DNA from: Hexactinellida sp. DTS-2022
Taxonomy: Eukaryota; Porifera; Hexactinellida
NCBI GenBank assembly: GCA_028753945.1
Contig: JAPNXP010000003.1
Location: 4,216,001-4,280,000 of the forward strand
Reading direction: 5' to 3'
DNA: 64,000 nt
The translations under genes and the position numbers were made by a program. Of the stretch, positions 33,481 to 45,319 are shown in pieces (within the stretch, counting starts at the first letter, position 1; the number at the start of each line of letters is the position of its first letter). The notes under the pieces are model-generated. The model saw only the letters and a program-made list of their open reading frames with translations, had not been told where the DNA came from and did no database searches.

Positions 33481-34490
33481 ACAAATTCGGCTGATTGATA
33501 TGCCTATGAGTTATCAGCTAAAATACACTCTAATATATCATCAAAAATGGGATTAATTTGAACTAGTACTATAATACGTATATTAAACTAATTCAAATTC
33601 ACTTGGTTTCCCACTTAAAATATTCTTTTCTGACCAAATGTAGTTCAAAAGAACAAATTGCGTCTCCAAATTAGTGGGTTTATTTTATACAGTCTCTCAA
33701 ACATGCTAAATTCCAACTCGTTTATATTTATACCAGACACAAAGCAACTCAATTCAACTCTTTATTATAGGAAATTAAAATCTGTTCAATTAATCTATTA
33801 GCGTTGTACAAGACTTCTATAATCAAGATTATATACACTTGTCCTATCTTCATATAATTAAGGATACAGGAATTACGTTAGATACTAAAATTAGTATCGT
33901 GCTATCCTTCTGTTATCTCAGAGATTATAAATCTCTCTTACAACAACCAATCAAATTATCCCCTTTCAGTAGGGAGGAATTAACAGCCTATCTGCTCCCA
34001 AACTGAACGATGTGCTACTCCTCTCAAGAGCTCTAACCCAGTACGATCAGAATAGCTGGCGACTAGATTAACCAGCCCTGCTCTTTAGCTGTACACTCCT
34101 CGCTTGGTGGTGCCACTGCCGCTCCTGCGGTGAACATACTCGGCAGCAGGATACCATCCCTTGTAGTACGAGGCCCTCCACGGAGTGTATCAGAGTCTAA
34201 AGGTGCCGTCTTAACTACATTGAATAAATACATTAAATACAATCTAGGATACAATATTTAGTGCAATTTAGGATGTGTTTGGACTAGAGAATATCTGGGT
34301 GGGCAACAAAAATTGGCAGGAGTTCCAAAAATATGATGTCCGACAGATGAAATACAATTTTTTTTTCTTGTTTTAAATGTATAGAATCAATTTTTTCTGA
34401 ACAGCTATGTTATATAACGAATCCATTTATTAATATAAAAGACTAATTTGCTTACTCACCCTTAATCTAAAAGACTAATTTGCATACTCA
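33481..34490. other. No gene seen
   Basis: AT-rich spacer. A GC-richer patch at 34060-34200 gives a short minus-strand frame (TAGAAVAPPSEECTAKEQ) without family support. Confidence 0.4.
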
Positions 34491-34690
34491 CCCCTAAAGG
34501 TACAGTAAGCCAGCCAGTACTCGGATAGTCGCAGCATCTCCAGGTAGCGCTGTGTCCCGAAAATGAGGATCCTCTGCGTCTCCGGTCCCGAGTCGTAGAG
34601 GAGGAACTGCTCCCCTTTGGCTGTCTGCTGGTACTCTGCCGGTAGCACCAGCTCCTTCCGACCGGCAGGCGCCTACGCTGTATTGTACGC
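34490..34690 (-). pseudogene. MULE transposase exon fragment
   Basis: The minus strand reads RKELVLPAEYQQTAKGEQ, FLLYDSGPETQRILIFGTQR and YLEMLRLSEYWLAYCTF. This block precedes the DDE core of animal Mutator-like transposases, where it normally ends in W-hydrophobic-DGTF. Here DG is replaced by YC, which would remove the first catalytic aspartate. A GTGAGTA splice-donor-like sequence follows at about 34490. No other exon was found, so this is a scrap. Confidence 0.6.
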
Positions 34691-35343
34691 TTCAGACTGT
34701 CCAGTTTGGCTCAGATACTGTCCAATTGTTGCGGATGGTTTTGATTATAGGCACAAAATCAAACCTGAGATTAAATGTTCGGGTTGGATCGGATGGATGA
34801 GGAACGCTAGGTTCTAATATGCCTGAGGGAGAAAATATTTTAAGAGGTTGACATTCAGAGGAAAATTATCTGTGCATAATACCCGAACTATTAGATCGCA
34901 GCTTTAAATATCTGTTAGAATTTTGCTTAGTAACAGGAAATAGTGAGGACTTGAGGTGCAGACGTCTTTGAACATGGTAATAAATGAACAATGGTAGACC
35001 ATTTTCTACAGAGGCTAGAAACCATAAACGCTAACACTGTAGTTGCAGGAGTGCTAATTAGGAGTGATCGGAGAACCAATAATCCTACCACCTGTGTAAG
35101 AAAAATTGGATTTAACATGAATCTGTGTAGAGTAACGTTTCGCTCTAGCTATTAAACTCTTGTGTAGAGACCCTTAAATCAATCTTCCATTGTTAGGTAA
35201 CTAAACGAGATTAGCAACGAATAATGCTACTGTTCATCAGCATTCAAACCCAGCTTATATGAGATTATGCATAGTCAGAAATTAGTCGTTTATATCTAAG
35301 TCTTACAACTAATTTACTAGTACGTAGCTACGTATATCTAATC

Positions 35344-35464
35344 CAGCGATTCCCAACCTTTTTCAACCGTGGACCCCCTATAGGACCCCTCCCATTGACC
35401 GTAATACATCTTGTGGTCGTGGACCCCCTACAGCCATCCATGGACCCCAGGTTGGGAACCACTG
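35344..35464. mobile_element. Short hAT-type MITE
   Basis: Ends CAGCGATTCCCAACCTTTTT and GGTTGGGAACCACTG, with flanks ATCTAATC and CTCTAATC (7 of 8 match). It repeats GTGGACCCCCTA internally. A decayed relative starts near 27363. Confidence 0.82.
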
Positions 35465-35499
35465 CTCTAATCGTTATTATTCATAATTGTTCGTGTACA

Positions 35500-36707
35500 T
35501 ATAGTCAATTCCCGTTATAACGAAGTGCTCGGGACCGTGGTTTCATTTCGTTGTAACCGGAGTTTCATATAAACGGATTTCGTTATAATTGGATTCGTTA
35601 TAAGCAGGGCTTTTCACGAGTCACTTGATTGACTCGATGACTCGCGAGTCACCACGAGTCATCGAGTCAGACTCGGTGACTCGAGTCACCTAATTTTGTC
35701 ACGAGTCAACTGACTCGGTGACTCGAGTCATCGAATTTTATCACGAGTCAATTGACTCGGTGACTCGAGTCACTGAATTATGTCACGAGTCAACTGACTC
35801 GGTGACTCGAGTCATCGAATTTTATCACGAGTCAATTGACTCGGTGACTCGAGTCACTGAATTATGTCACGAGTCAACTGACTCGGTGACTCGAGTCATC
35901 CAATTTTATCACGAGTCAATTGACTCGGTGACTCGAGTCACTGAATTATGTCACGAGTCAACTGACTCGGTGACTCGAGTCATCGAATTTTATCACGAGT
36001 CAATTGACTCGGTGACTCGAGTCAGGACTCGCGAGTTATCCAGTTAGGATTCGCGAGCCATCGAGTTCAGGAATCGCGAATTATTGATGTCTACATATGG
36101 TAAGATTAAGCAATTGGAAATTGAGTATTATCCGAATAATCTTTTACTAATCTGATTATATTCAGAATTTGACAAACCCATGAATCTCAAAAGATATTAT
36201 TTGATTGACTTGATGACTCGCGAGTCACCACGAGTCATCGAGTCAGACTCGGTGACTCGAGTCACTGAATTATGTCACGAGTCAATTGACTCGGTGACTC
36301 GAGTCACTGAATTATGTCACGAGTCAATTGACTCGGTGACTCGAGTCACTGAATTATGTCACGAGTCAATTGACTCGGTGACTCGAGTCACTGAATTATG
36401 TCACGAGTCTATTGACTCGGTGACTCGAGTCACATGACTCGGTGACTCATGAAAAGCCCTGGTTATAAGCAGAATTCGTTATAACCGGAGTTCGTTATAA
36501 CCGGAGTTCGTTATAACTGGAGTAAAATCAATAGTTTGTTTAGAGGCTACATGGGATTTAAATGATTTCGTTATACGTATCCATTTCGTTTTAACCGAAG
36601 TTTATATAATGTAATAAGATAGAAGGATTTCCGGACCATTGAATGACTTCGTTATAAGCAGGTATACTTCGTTATATCCGACTTGGTTATAACGAGAGTT
36701 GACTGTA
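35500..36707. mobile_element. pogo/Tc1-type MITE, interrupted
   Basis: Ends TATAGTCAATTCCCGTTATA and TTATAACGAGAGTTGACTGTA with TA boundaries. The interior consists of GTTATAACCGGAGTTC words. A hAT-type MITE splits it at 35605-36461. Confidence 0.87.
35605..36461. mobile_element. hAT-type MITE filled with a GACTCGAGTC minisatellite
   Basis: Ends CAGGGCTTTTCACGAGTCA and TGAAAAGCCCTG, with a perfect 8-base duplication GTTATAAG (35597-35604 and 36462-36469). The interior holds two arrays of a 42-base unit around TGACTCGGTGACTCGAGTCA. At 35690-36020 two unit variants alternate (an 84-base higher-order repeat); at 36245-36440 one variant repeats about five times. Because 42 is a multiple of three, the array stays open in one frame and mimics a repetitive protein. 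Confidence 0.93.
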
Positions 36708-36875
36708 TATACTTATCAAACATATAACTTGAGCACAACTGAACACCATCATTTATAGACCAAATAACCATCCTCCCATTGACAATATTACACTTTTGAA
36801 CCTTGTGGACTCAGTTTGGGAACTGCTGATATACAATATACATACACGTATAAGGTGAGGGTACGACGGTACGTA

Positions 36876-37681
36876 CATGGCCTACTTAATATACGGGTGT
36901 ATGTCACCGAGAAGGCCAAAAAAATAGGAGGCCAGTTTATAAATTTCATTCTAGGATAAATTATGCCTCCTATTGTTATTATTTGGGTTGTATGTGGGGT
37001 AATCAACCATTGCGAGTCCATTAGAACCACTTTTGATTATCTCAATTTGTGGTTAAGCTGTTTAAGCGCCATTTCATGATGACACCACAAATATACTATA
37101 TATATAATACAATTCGAGTCTAAAAGAACTACGACAAAATGAAGATATTTTGCTAATATACTTAGTAATTTAGTATACATTTTCAGAATATAGAATGAGA
37201 ATGAATATATATAAACCAGCAATTATATACGTTTTATGGAAGAAAATAATAAGTTGTAACTTGGAAGCTACTTGTATTTTAGCATATGGTAACATTGTGG
37301 TAGCTATATAATTTTTTAGAATTTTGAAAATGTCGCCATTTTGTAATTTAGTAGCCTTTGGAGTGTGAAATACATCCCTTTTTTAGTATTCCTGTTATAA
37401 AATCATTAGAAAGTAGGAAGAAAATGAAATTTATGATATTTGAATTTTTTTCATTTTACCATAAATTGTTAGTCACCCTGAAATGGTGCCTAAACAGCTT
37501 AGCCACAAATCTGAGATTCTCAAAAGTGGTTCCATTGGACTCGCAATGGTTGATTACCCCATATACAACCCAAATAATAACAGTAGGATGCATAGTTTAT
37601 CCTAGAATGAAATTTATAAACTGGGCCTTCTATTTTTTGCCTTCTCGGTGACATACACGGCCGTATATTAAGTAGGCCATG
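36876..37681. mobile_element. P-related MITE, family B, second copy
   Basis: 806 bp. Ends CATGGCCTACTTAATATACG and complement; arms parallel to 19183-19935. The flanks show no matching duplication, suggesting rearrangement or decay. Confidence 0.85.
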
Positions 37682-37974
37682 ATTAGTCTCTAGACTCTCT
37701 ACTTGTTGTGATGAAAAGGTAACACTTAGTAAACTCGAACCAATCAAATTTTCAATGAAGTTATTAATATTGTGGGTATAGCATATTATTAGTCAACCAC
37801 AGAATTCGATTACAACATTAGTTTATATTCCACTACTAGAAGTATTTATGCTATGTAGAGAACCTACTTCTATTTCTATTCATTTAATTTAATTTCTTTT
37901 TAAACCTTTATAAGATCCGAGTCATGCGCATCACAATATAGTAGAGCTGATGCGATATGGTATCAAGAATTAGG

Positions 37975-39010
37975 TGGCGACATATATGGGAATAAGACTG
38001 GCAGCTCTATCGGACAACATACCACATAGGAACCTCACCACCATCTTGTACATGGCAAACACCTCACTACTCACGATGAATCGAATCATCACACATTGCC
38101 TAACCCATCTCTTGTTGCTGAGGTCACTGCTGTCATGTACTCTTGCAGGGTCAAGTGAGCAAAGGTCTACACATTCACTCTCTGGCCTATTTTCAAAATC
38201 TTCACTTGTACCTACATCAGGCCTAGCCGCTCAGTCTTGTAATCACGCGAGTCCACACGAATGGAAATATCATCCTCTCTACAGCTCAGTTCTCGGTGGT
38301 ATATTCCTCCCCTATACAGCGGATGCATTCCAGGACGGACGGATGGAATTGTTCCATGCGTTCTACCGCTTTAACGTCTTGAGTGTCATTCGCGACAACT
38401 GACGCCTTATTATATAGACAATCTATGTTGAGTACAGGTGAGTCAGTGTCTGTGATAGAATTATTAGTCGCGTTGAATAGCGATGTGAAGAGACTCGCGT
38501 TAACTGGTACCAATGACAGCTGGTTTATCTCGTCGTGACGGAAGAAAAGTTCCTTTGTATCGTTCAGCTTAGCTTCCGTAATAATTCGCTTTTTGAAGTA
38601 GCTGTCTCTGTCGGAAGGGGAAATCCTGGCACCTGGTAGTTGGCGTTACTTTCAACTCTTGATCATGTTCTTCTCGATGTTCATTCCAGGCACCGGGTCT
38701 GCTGGTTAGAAGGATGGTTGATCGGTTCAAAATGAGTTTTTACAATAAGAAATACAGCAGTGTTGTTTTAAATGGAACTTAGCCTGCAATTCGTCTGCAC
38801 CGTCAATAATTAATAGAAGCCCATCCCCTCCTGTTTTCGTTAGGTATTTCCCCAGTGATTTTGACCACCTTATACTCATGGGTATCGCTAGTAACAGCCA
38901 TTTTTGCACAAATTCCTCTTCGATTTCGATTTCGAATTCATTTCCTGCCTCGCCTTTTGCCATTCTTCCTTTCGACTTTTCGACAGGGCACTGACACTGC
39001 ATAAGTAAAG
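37975..39010 (-). pseudogene. NACHT/NLR-like gene remnant 2
   Basis: On the minus strand: WLLLAIPMSIRWSKSLGKYL with the Walker B LLLIIDGADEL near 38800-38840, the NACHT sensor TILLTSRPGAW near 38690-38720, SLVPVNASLFTSLFN near 38470-38520, then VRQCVMIRFIVSSEVFAMYK and MVVRFLCGMLSDRAASLI near 37990-38070. It lines up block by block with remnant 1 (DGVDEF/DGADEL, TSRPRAW/TSRPGAW, PVNASLF, MVLRLLCG/MVVRFLCG). The Walker A part is missing, and frameshifts separate the blocks. The two remnants face each other across about 4.5 kb. An intact relative elsewhere in the genome is likely, but cannot be seen here. Confidence 0.72.
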
Positions 39011-39199
39011 TTATTCAGTTCATATTTGCCATAAAGGAGTGCTATATACTTCACAGAAAGTTTTACCACTACGCGAATTTAGAAGTCACGGTTTCTAGTT
39101 TCTTAATATTGTCGCTCCTTGGTTTAAGAAATGCAATCTAGTTAAGAGTTGTGTCTTCTCCTACTTTCATTTGAACCACGTAATTCCTCCTTCACTACC

Positions 39200-40060
39200 G
39201 TTAGAAGAGTGTATACAGATTCTGACAGAACGATCTCTTCATCGTCAAACATAATGCTAACCTTCTTGTTAATTGTTTTGCTGTATGATCTCTCAATTTA
39301 CTAAACCATTTAATAAAAAATCCAAAATTGCAGCCTGTGCCGACGCATTTCCCTTTGGAGGCACTACATTTGGTGGTTGGGTAACTAGTAGTGCCTCGAA
39401 AGGGAAATACTTTGGGCACAGGCTGCAATTTTGGATTTTTTCGCCATGTCATGAACGCCTCATGGTCTTTAGACTCATTTAACAAGTTGTCACGGGACAA
39501 AGGAACGATTGATGAATTTGAAGTATATTCTATCTTAAACAACGTTTAAAGCCATTCATTAATTATGTATTGATAATAAATTATATAAAAAGTTAATTAT
39601 TTTAGCAATGTTATTCACGGTGAGTGGAGTTAAGTCAACAAATTCCTTTTATTATTTTATTATATTTTATCCATTGTATAGTAATACTACAATTAAATAG
39701 AAGCCAGCTGTAATTCAAAGTTAAATCAATATATTTATCGCAAGTTGAAACAATAGTGAAAGATTTAACAAGTTAAATCAATATAATTATCGCAAGTTGA
39801 AACAATAGAATTAGATTTAGCAGTTTTACCGAAATTGAAGTGTTGAGTAAACAAAGAAATTTCAACCCCCAATTATGGCATTAATTATACCCTTTATTTA
39901 AAAATTGCTTCTCTCATCAGACGTAGAATTTTATGATGAATCCAATGGTGAAATAAAAATTGGGGGTTTAGTGAAACTTTTTTTGAGTTATGGACCAGAC
40001 AAATTTTGGAAGGTGTTAAAAATGTGTCCAAAACGTGTTAATAAAAAATCGTAACCCCAG
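39200..40060 (-). repeat. Reverse-strand array unit with hairpin 7
   Basis: The hairpin at 39314-39441 (GCAGCCTGTGCCGACGCATT and complement; loop with GGTGGTTGGGTAACTAG) is followed by the reverse of the 0.8 kb unit subtype. A solitary dispersed copy, so the unit can move as well as tandem-duplicate. Confidence 0.8.
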
Positions 40061-40119
40061 GTGCAAATTAGACGGACATACGCACCTGCATGCCAAGTTT
40101 CAGCCCTCAATGTATACCT

Positions 40120-40445
40120 AAGTTGATTAATACGCGTATTGCGTATAATACGTATTATACGTAATACGCTATCCACCAGTCGTATTATACGTTAAATCTA
40201 TGATCAACCAGGGATGTTTTCGAAGTAAATTCAATATAATATTTCTAATTCTTGTTGTAAATACAACATCTAGCAAATAATCATATTTGTACTATACTAC
40301 GAGTCGATTAACAATAAAAGATTAATGATTAAACCGAAAGTTGTTCAAATCAAATTCCATCAGCTCGGTAATTTAAGTAAGGTATACGTATAATACGTTT
40401 ACATTATACGTATTATACGTAATACGTAGCCAATAAAAGACGTAT
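40120..40445. repeat. TACGTATTATACGTA palindromic word cluster
   Basis: Self-complementary words such as ACGTATTATACGTAATACG at 40130-40170 and again at 40385-40430. A related patch lies at 28545-28580 beside the hAT MITE. Confidence 0.7.
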
Positions 40446-40903
40446 TAAACAACTTAAATGTATACAGTTGTGGCCAGGGCACCTGCTAAGGAGAAATAAT
40501 AAATCCAAAATTGCAGCTGTGCCGACCCATTTCCCTTTGTAGGCACTATCTTATGGTGGCTACTCAGTACTGGCTGGTAAATGGATAGTGCCTCCAAAGG
40601 AAAATGCTGTCAGTACTGCTGAAATTTTGGATTTTTTCGCTATGTCATCAGCACTATGAAGGTGTTAAACCATTTCAGAATGGTGTTTCGGTAGGTATAT
40701 ACCCTTAGAGTGGTGGATGTTTTCTTTTATCTGACTTCATTTTCGAGATATTCAAGTTTCAGTAGAATATAATACGTGATGAGTCAGTATTTTTAATGTG
40801 CGGGTTGGGTGTTTACCCAACACCCATAGGCGCAAAGTATGGTGGTGCAGGTGGTGCAAGTGTACCACCGGCACTCAGCGATAGAAGTGCTGGTGGTGCT
40901 AGG

Positions 40904-41665
40904 CATAGGCGCCGAAACTCTCCAGCTTCAGGGGGGGAGTGGTTAAATGTGAAAGGTCAAAAAAACGATGCCTATGGTGCATGGGCATAAAGTTTTACAA
41001 GTATGAGGTTAAAGTTGGGTGGGGGTGGAGCGAGAGTGGCGAGCGACCTTTTGGGGGTCTTGGGGGCAAGCCACCCAGAAAAAAAATGGACTGCGAGATA
41101 CCCAGATATCGATTTGTTTTGAATGAATTATATGTATATTTACTATCCTAATTATATTGAAAAGTGTATTTTTTAGCAGAGGGCACGGTAACTCCCGCAC
41201 CAATAATGCTGCCCCCTTCAAATTTTACGGGGGGGGGGGGCGCTCCCCCCGAGCGCACACCCCTGTTTACGCCACTGCTATGGTGGCTAAAAATCATTAT
41301 GTTGGACGGGCATAATTCCATATCATCCAATGTTATTTAGAAAAACTCGTTATGAAAATAATATAATTTTACAATGAGTCTGTTCTATACGTGTAACCAG
41401 TGGCGGCGCTAGACAGCCGCCACTGGTGGGGCACAATTACGTCACAGGCTATTAAACTGGGGTACACTTGCATTAATGAGGTGGGGCACAGGCCCCACCT
41501 CGCGCCGCCTCAGCGTGTAACATTAAAGAATGTCTAATATACCCTCCCTGAACCAGGAGGGGTATACCCTCCCTGACTGTTTCCTCAGCCAGTGGGGTAA
41601 AACCCTCCCTGACAATAACCAGGGAGGGCGAAACCCTCCTGACCCCCCCACTTTCGGCGCCTATG
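40904..41665. mobile_element. hAT-type MITE
   Basis: Ends CATAGGCGCCGAAA and TTTCGGCGCCTATG; perfect 8-base duplication GTGCTAGG (40896-40903 and 41666-41673). Inside are further GC-rich patches ending in GCCACTG, suggesting more nested MITEs near 41225-41280 and 41396-41515. Confidence 0.88.
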
Positions 41666-41822
41666 GTGCTAGGTCCACCTGTACTTTGTATTGAGGTGCA
41701 CCACTGGCACTTTTGGCTACAGGTCACAATTTTTCGCCTATACCAACACCAACCAACTCAATCGAAATATTTAATTCACAAAATTGTAGAATCACATTTT
41801 TTTCTGACGATGTCATCATCAC

Positions 41823-42916
41823 CAGGGTTGCCAACTCTCCCGCTTTTATGCCTTTTTTTCTCCCATCCTCCAGACTTCCCACCAAACTTTTCAAACTCCC
41901 GCTTTTTTGGAAATTGTTTCTATACTTATATTTTATGATAAAATAACTGGAAATAACTGGATTTTTTTTGCTAAAATTAGTCAAGATACGAGTACCAAGT
42001 TTTGTTTCTACTCATATACTTGTAAGTTAGTTCAGATTCTTTAGCCCCTTATTAATACACTACTATTATATTTTAATTCGAATTTGGAAGAAATTCTTTA
42101 AAATATCCCGGGTGGGCTTGCGTTACATCCTCCAAAAAGTTATTATACTTGATACGATGCTGAATTTTTTTCTCGTTTAGTTTATATGTCGATCTATGCA
42201 ACCAGGGGTGGATTAAATATTACAACACATTTTAATCGCATGAAATTCATATAAATCTCAAGAAAAATATTCATAAATTACGAGAACTTTTGAAGATATT
42301 TTAATCTGCTATATCTACGTGTATCTAATAATAAAATTCATTATTCTAGCTGCATTTCGTTTTTGTTGTATCATTAGATACATTGGGTGAATACGAGATA
42401 CGCGGGAAGAAATTTGATAGATAGAACTATAAAAATAAGCGTTTCCTAATTGTAGATATCCAAACATACAAATTAATCATATTACATCATTCTATTCATG
42501 ATAGATTCAAAGAAATAGCCTATACAGAGGCGGATCCAGGGGGGGCCCAGGGGGCCTGGGCCCCCCCCTTCGAAACTGAAATTTACTGAAATTTAGGCTG
42601 AAATTGACAAAATATTTAAGAAACTTCAGCTTCAAGTTTGAACTATGGCTCCTTATAAAGAAATTAGCGTTTAAAACGACTTCTGAGTGTATATAACTAA
42701 AAAGAAAATCTGGAGGTTATCCCCCAGACCCCCTTAGAAGTTGCTCGCTACGCTCGCATTTTTCTTGGGCCCCCCCCCTTTTCAACATGTCTGGATCCGC
42801 CACTGCTATATTTTGAGTCTCCCGCTTTTTCATCTTCGACCTCCCGATAATTTGGTAAACTCCCGCCAAAATGGCAAAACCTCCTGCTTTTTGGTTTCCA
42901 GAGGTTGGCACCCCTG
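41823..42916. mobile_element. hAT-type MITE with CTCCCGCTTTT words
   Basis: Ends CAGGGTTGCCAACTCTCCCG and GGTTGGCACCCCTG; the flanks share TCATCAC(C). The word ACTCCCGCTTTTT recurs near both ends. A second MITE occupies 42525-42805. Confidence 0.83.
42525..42805. mobile_element. hAT-type MITE nested at second level
   Basis: Ends CAGAGGCGGATCCAGG and CTGGATCCGCCACTG. The flanks share only CTATA, so the duplication is degenerate. The interior is GGGGGGCCC-rich, plus GCTCGCTACGCTCGC. Confidence 0.82.
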
Positions 42917-43139
42917 TCATCACCTCAAAGTGTCAAGACACAATTGCTATAGGCCTATTTCAGCTATAATTAACGTTAGAAGTATTAATTAATTAAACCA
43001 CACACCAACCGCGAAGCGACCTAGCAAGCGGAGCGCGTTAGTTTATTTTAAATATAAGTAAGAAATTCCTATTTTGTTGTATTTAAATAATTCAATCAGT
43101 TCATTCTAACCATCTGATTTTTCTTGCTTTATTTACATG

Positions 43140-43660
43140 CAAATAAGTTAGAAAAAATCTAAATTACAGCTGTGCCGACAGCATGTCCTTTGGAGGTACT
43201 ATATTTTCTTCGTTGGTTATCAATAGTACCTCCAAAAGAAACATGCTATAAAAATAACTCATTTAATAACTGATTGGTTGCATTAATAATATACTATCGA
43301 CCAATTAAATTACAGTCTCTGTTAGGCATTCTATAATTATTGCTCACTTAACAATTGATAGAAAATCCTTTTATAATAATTGAATGCTACTCGATAATCC
43401 ATAAAGTGACAGCCCTCGAATTTAATTGGTTACAAGTTTTGTCACCTATAGGGATGCAATGTGAATTATAAAAAATCGTAACCCCAAGTGTATATCTGTA
43501 ATCCATGAGACATCTATCCTGAAATTTTCAGTTCTTAGTTAATAAAACTTTGTTCTGTGGAGTGTGGATACGGATAAATAATATACCAAGGCAGTAAGAT
43601 CAGAACTGGGCCACTAAACTATAGTATAGTCGGCATAATGAAAACTGGTTTCGACTGTAC
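43140..43660 (-). repeat. Reverse-strand array fragments with one palindromic unit
   Basis: A decayed hairpin (43153-43252), a stretch matching 3505-3610 in reverse, then a single copy of the CTATAGTATAGTCGGC unit of the 2.9-3.5 kb array. This shows that the two repeat types belong to one larger element. Confidence 0.75.
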
Positions 43661-44089
43661 ATTAATATGCAAGCCTTAGAATGTAAGTCAGGGGCGGATA
43701 TACCCAAAATATTGTGGGGAGGTTGGTAGAGAAATGCTACTTATGACTCCCTGATTAAAATAGTTTTGGAGTTGAATGAATATTTTATAGTTGAATATCA
43801 ATTCTAAGGTACTTGTCACCTGTACAAGTAGTATAAATTAGTTTAATAATGAACAAGAATACGTATATGTAGTGGGGAGTGCGAAATAACTATAACACAT
43901 TACCTAGGATCTACTCGATAACTACTGTATAAACAGGACATTAGTAGTATACCGTATTTCCCAGGGTCAATAAAAATGTCATTGGTATGATAACAATTAA
44001 ACACAAAATAATTGTGATTATAATATATAAGATATTCCTACCTCTGATAGTAACAATAAAGAATGACCCAGGATATACATAGTATATAG

Positions 44090-44295
44090 CAGAGATGGAA
44101 CCAGTCGGGATTTTCATGACCCGACCCGACCGGTGCAGTTGGAAATTTGACCCGACCCGACCGGCCGGTCGACCGGTCAATCATAACTAGCAATAATTTA
44201 TAAATAATAGAAAACAAATTATGATACTATGATATCGAATAGATCATATAGAGATCTCGACCGGCCGGTCAAGGTTCCAACCGGTACCGTCTCTG
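44090..44295. mobile_element. hAT-type MITE with CCGGTC words
   Basis: Ends CAGAGATGGAACC and GGTACCGTCTCTG; perfect 8-base duplication GTATATAG (44082-44089 and 44296-44303). The interior is GACCCGACCCGACCGG and GACCGGCCGGTC words. Confidence 0.93.
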
Positions 44296-44902
44296 GTATA
44301 TAGTGTATAGTGTATAGTGCCTCTAAATGAATATGCAGTTTGCACAGCTGTAATTTTAGATTTTTTGTTCCTCATTCTCGTCAAAATCTAAATCCTCAAA
44401 TAATTTTGTTTGGAACTCAATTTATCCATCCCAAAAATACAAATGCGTGGTTTAAATTTTATTGACTAAATCATGTCGATCTACGCTTTCATATTATTAC
44501 ACATATCCTTTATTCCCGGGTCAATTAAGCCAGGAACAGACTGTTTGAAAGCCGTGTGAAATTCTATTTCAGCTGATGCATCTTTCGATAGTCAAGCGCT
44601 AATTATGATTTCCATTGATTACTATCCACTTCTGTTCTTAGCAAACTCACGAACGAGTCAATGGAAGGCAAGTTTTCCGTTTTTGATGCTCTTACACCGC
44701 CGCTAACATTTAGCCAACCCACTTTGTATGCTATTGGAATTAAGTCGTATCGATTTAGATTATAGTGCGTCATGGAATAATATTGGATCGAATGCAGTGA
44801 ATTTGAATTTAAAAGAACTTAGGAAATTAAATGGATTGGTTGCTGTTTGTTCATTTATTGCCGGTGGAATTCCCAGGATATTTTGCAAAACTTCTCCTCA
44901 CC

Positions 44903-45319
44903 CAGGGGGGGGTCAATGTTAAGAATACTAACCCATAGGTGACTTCATGTAAAAATATATTTTTTGGGCATACCCACCCACCCGGGGCCACCCCCCCTCA
45001 CGAAGTACCAAGTACTTAACGAATTTATTGCTTTTGGACCCCTACACCCATTCAGTATTTGCCAAAAGTGACACTCTGGAGTTGTCACCTGTGTCAGATT
45101 AGCATGGATTGATACAAAGTTAATTACATCTGGTCCCCGAAGTCCTCCTATGAGCATTTTTACCCAAAACAGTGTAAATTCTTGATAATTTGCTGCAAAA
45201 TTTCGCAATAATATTGATTCGTACGCTCCATGAAGTACCAGGTACTTCATGGATGTACCTTTCAAAATGGGACCCACCACCTGGCTATGGGTCAAGTATC
45301 TGCCGATTGACCCCCCCTG
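44903..45319. mobile_element. hAT-type MITE
   Basis: Ends CAGGGGGGGGTCAATG and ATTGACCCCCCCTG; the flanks share CCTCACC. It contains the palindrome CATGAAGTACCAGGTACTTC. Confidence 0.82.

Larger units (their letters stand above)
40499..43010 (-). repeat. Reverse-strand array unit broken by nested MITEs
   Basis: Hairpin 8 (40499-40638), then GGTTGGGTGTTTACCCAACA and CCATAGG, then further unit sequence at 41690-41820 and 42917-43000, all reversed relative to the main array. The three pieces join if the MITEs at 40904-41665 and 41823-42916 are set aside. Confidence 0.75.

Noticed and set aside
35718-36437. Two frames of 109 and 85 codons with a 14-residue repeat
   Set aside because: They are the 42-base minisatellite inside a hAT-type MITE read in its stop-free frame; no independent coding evidence.
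37974-38402. 142-codon plus-strand frame
   Set aside because: The opposite strand carries the NACHT-remnant tail motifs, so this is its shadow.
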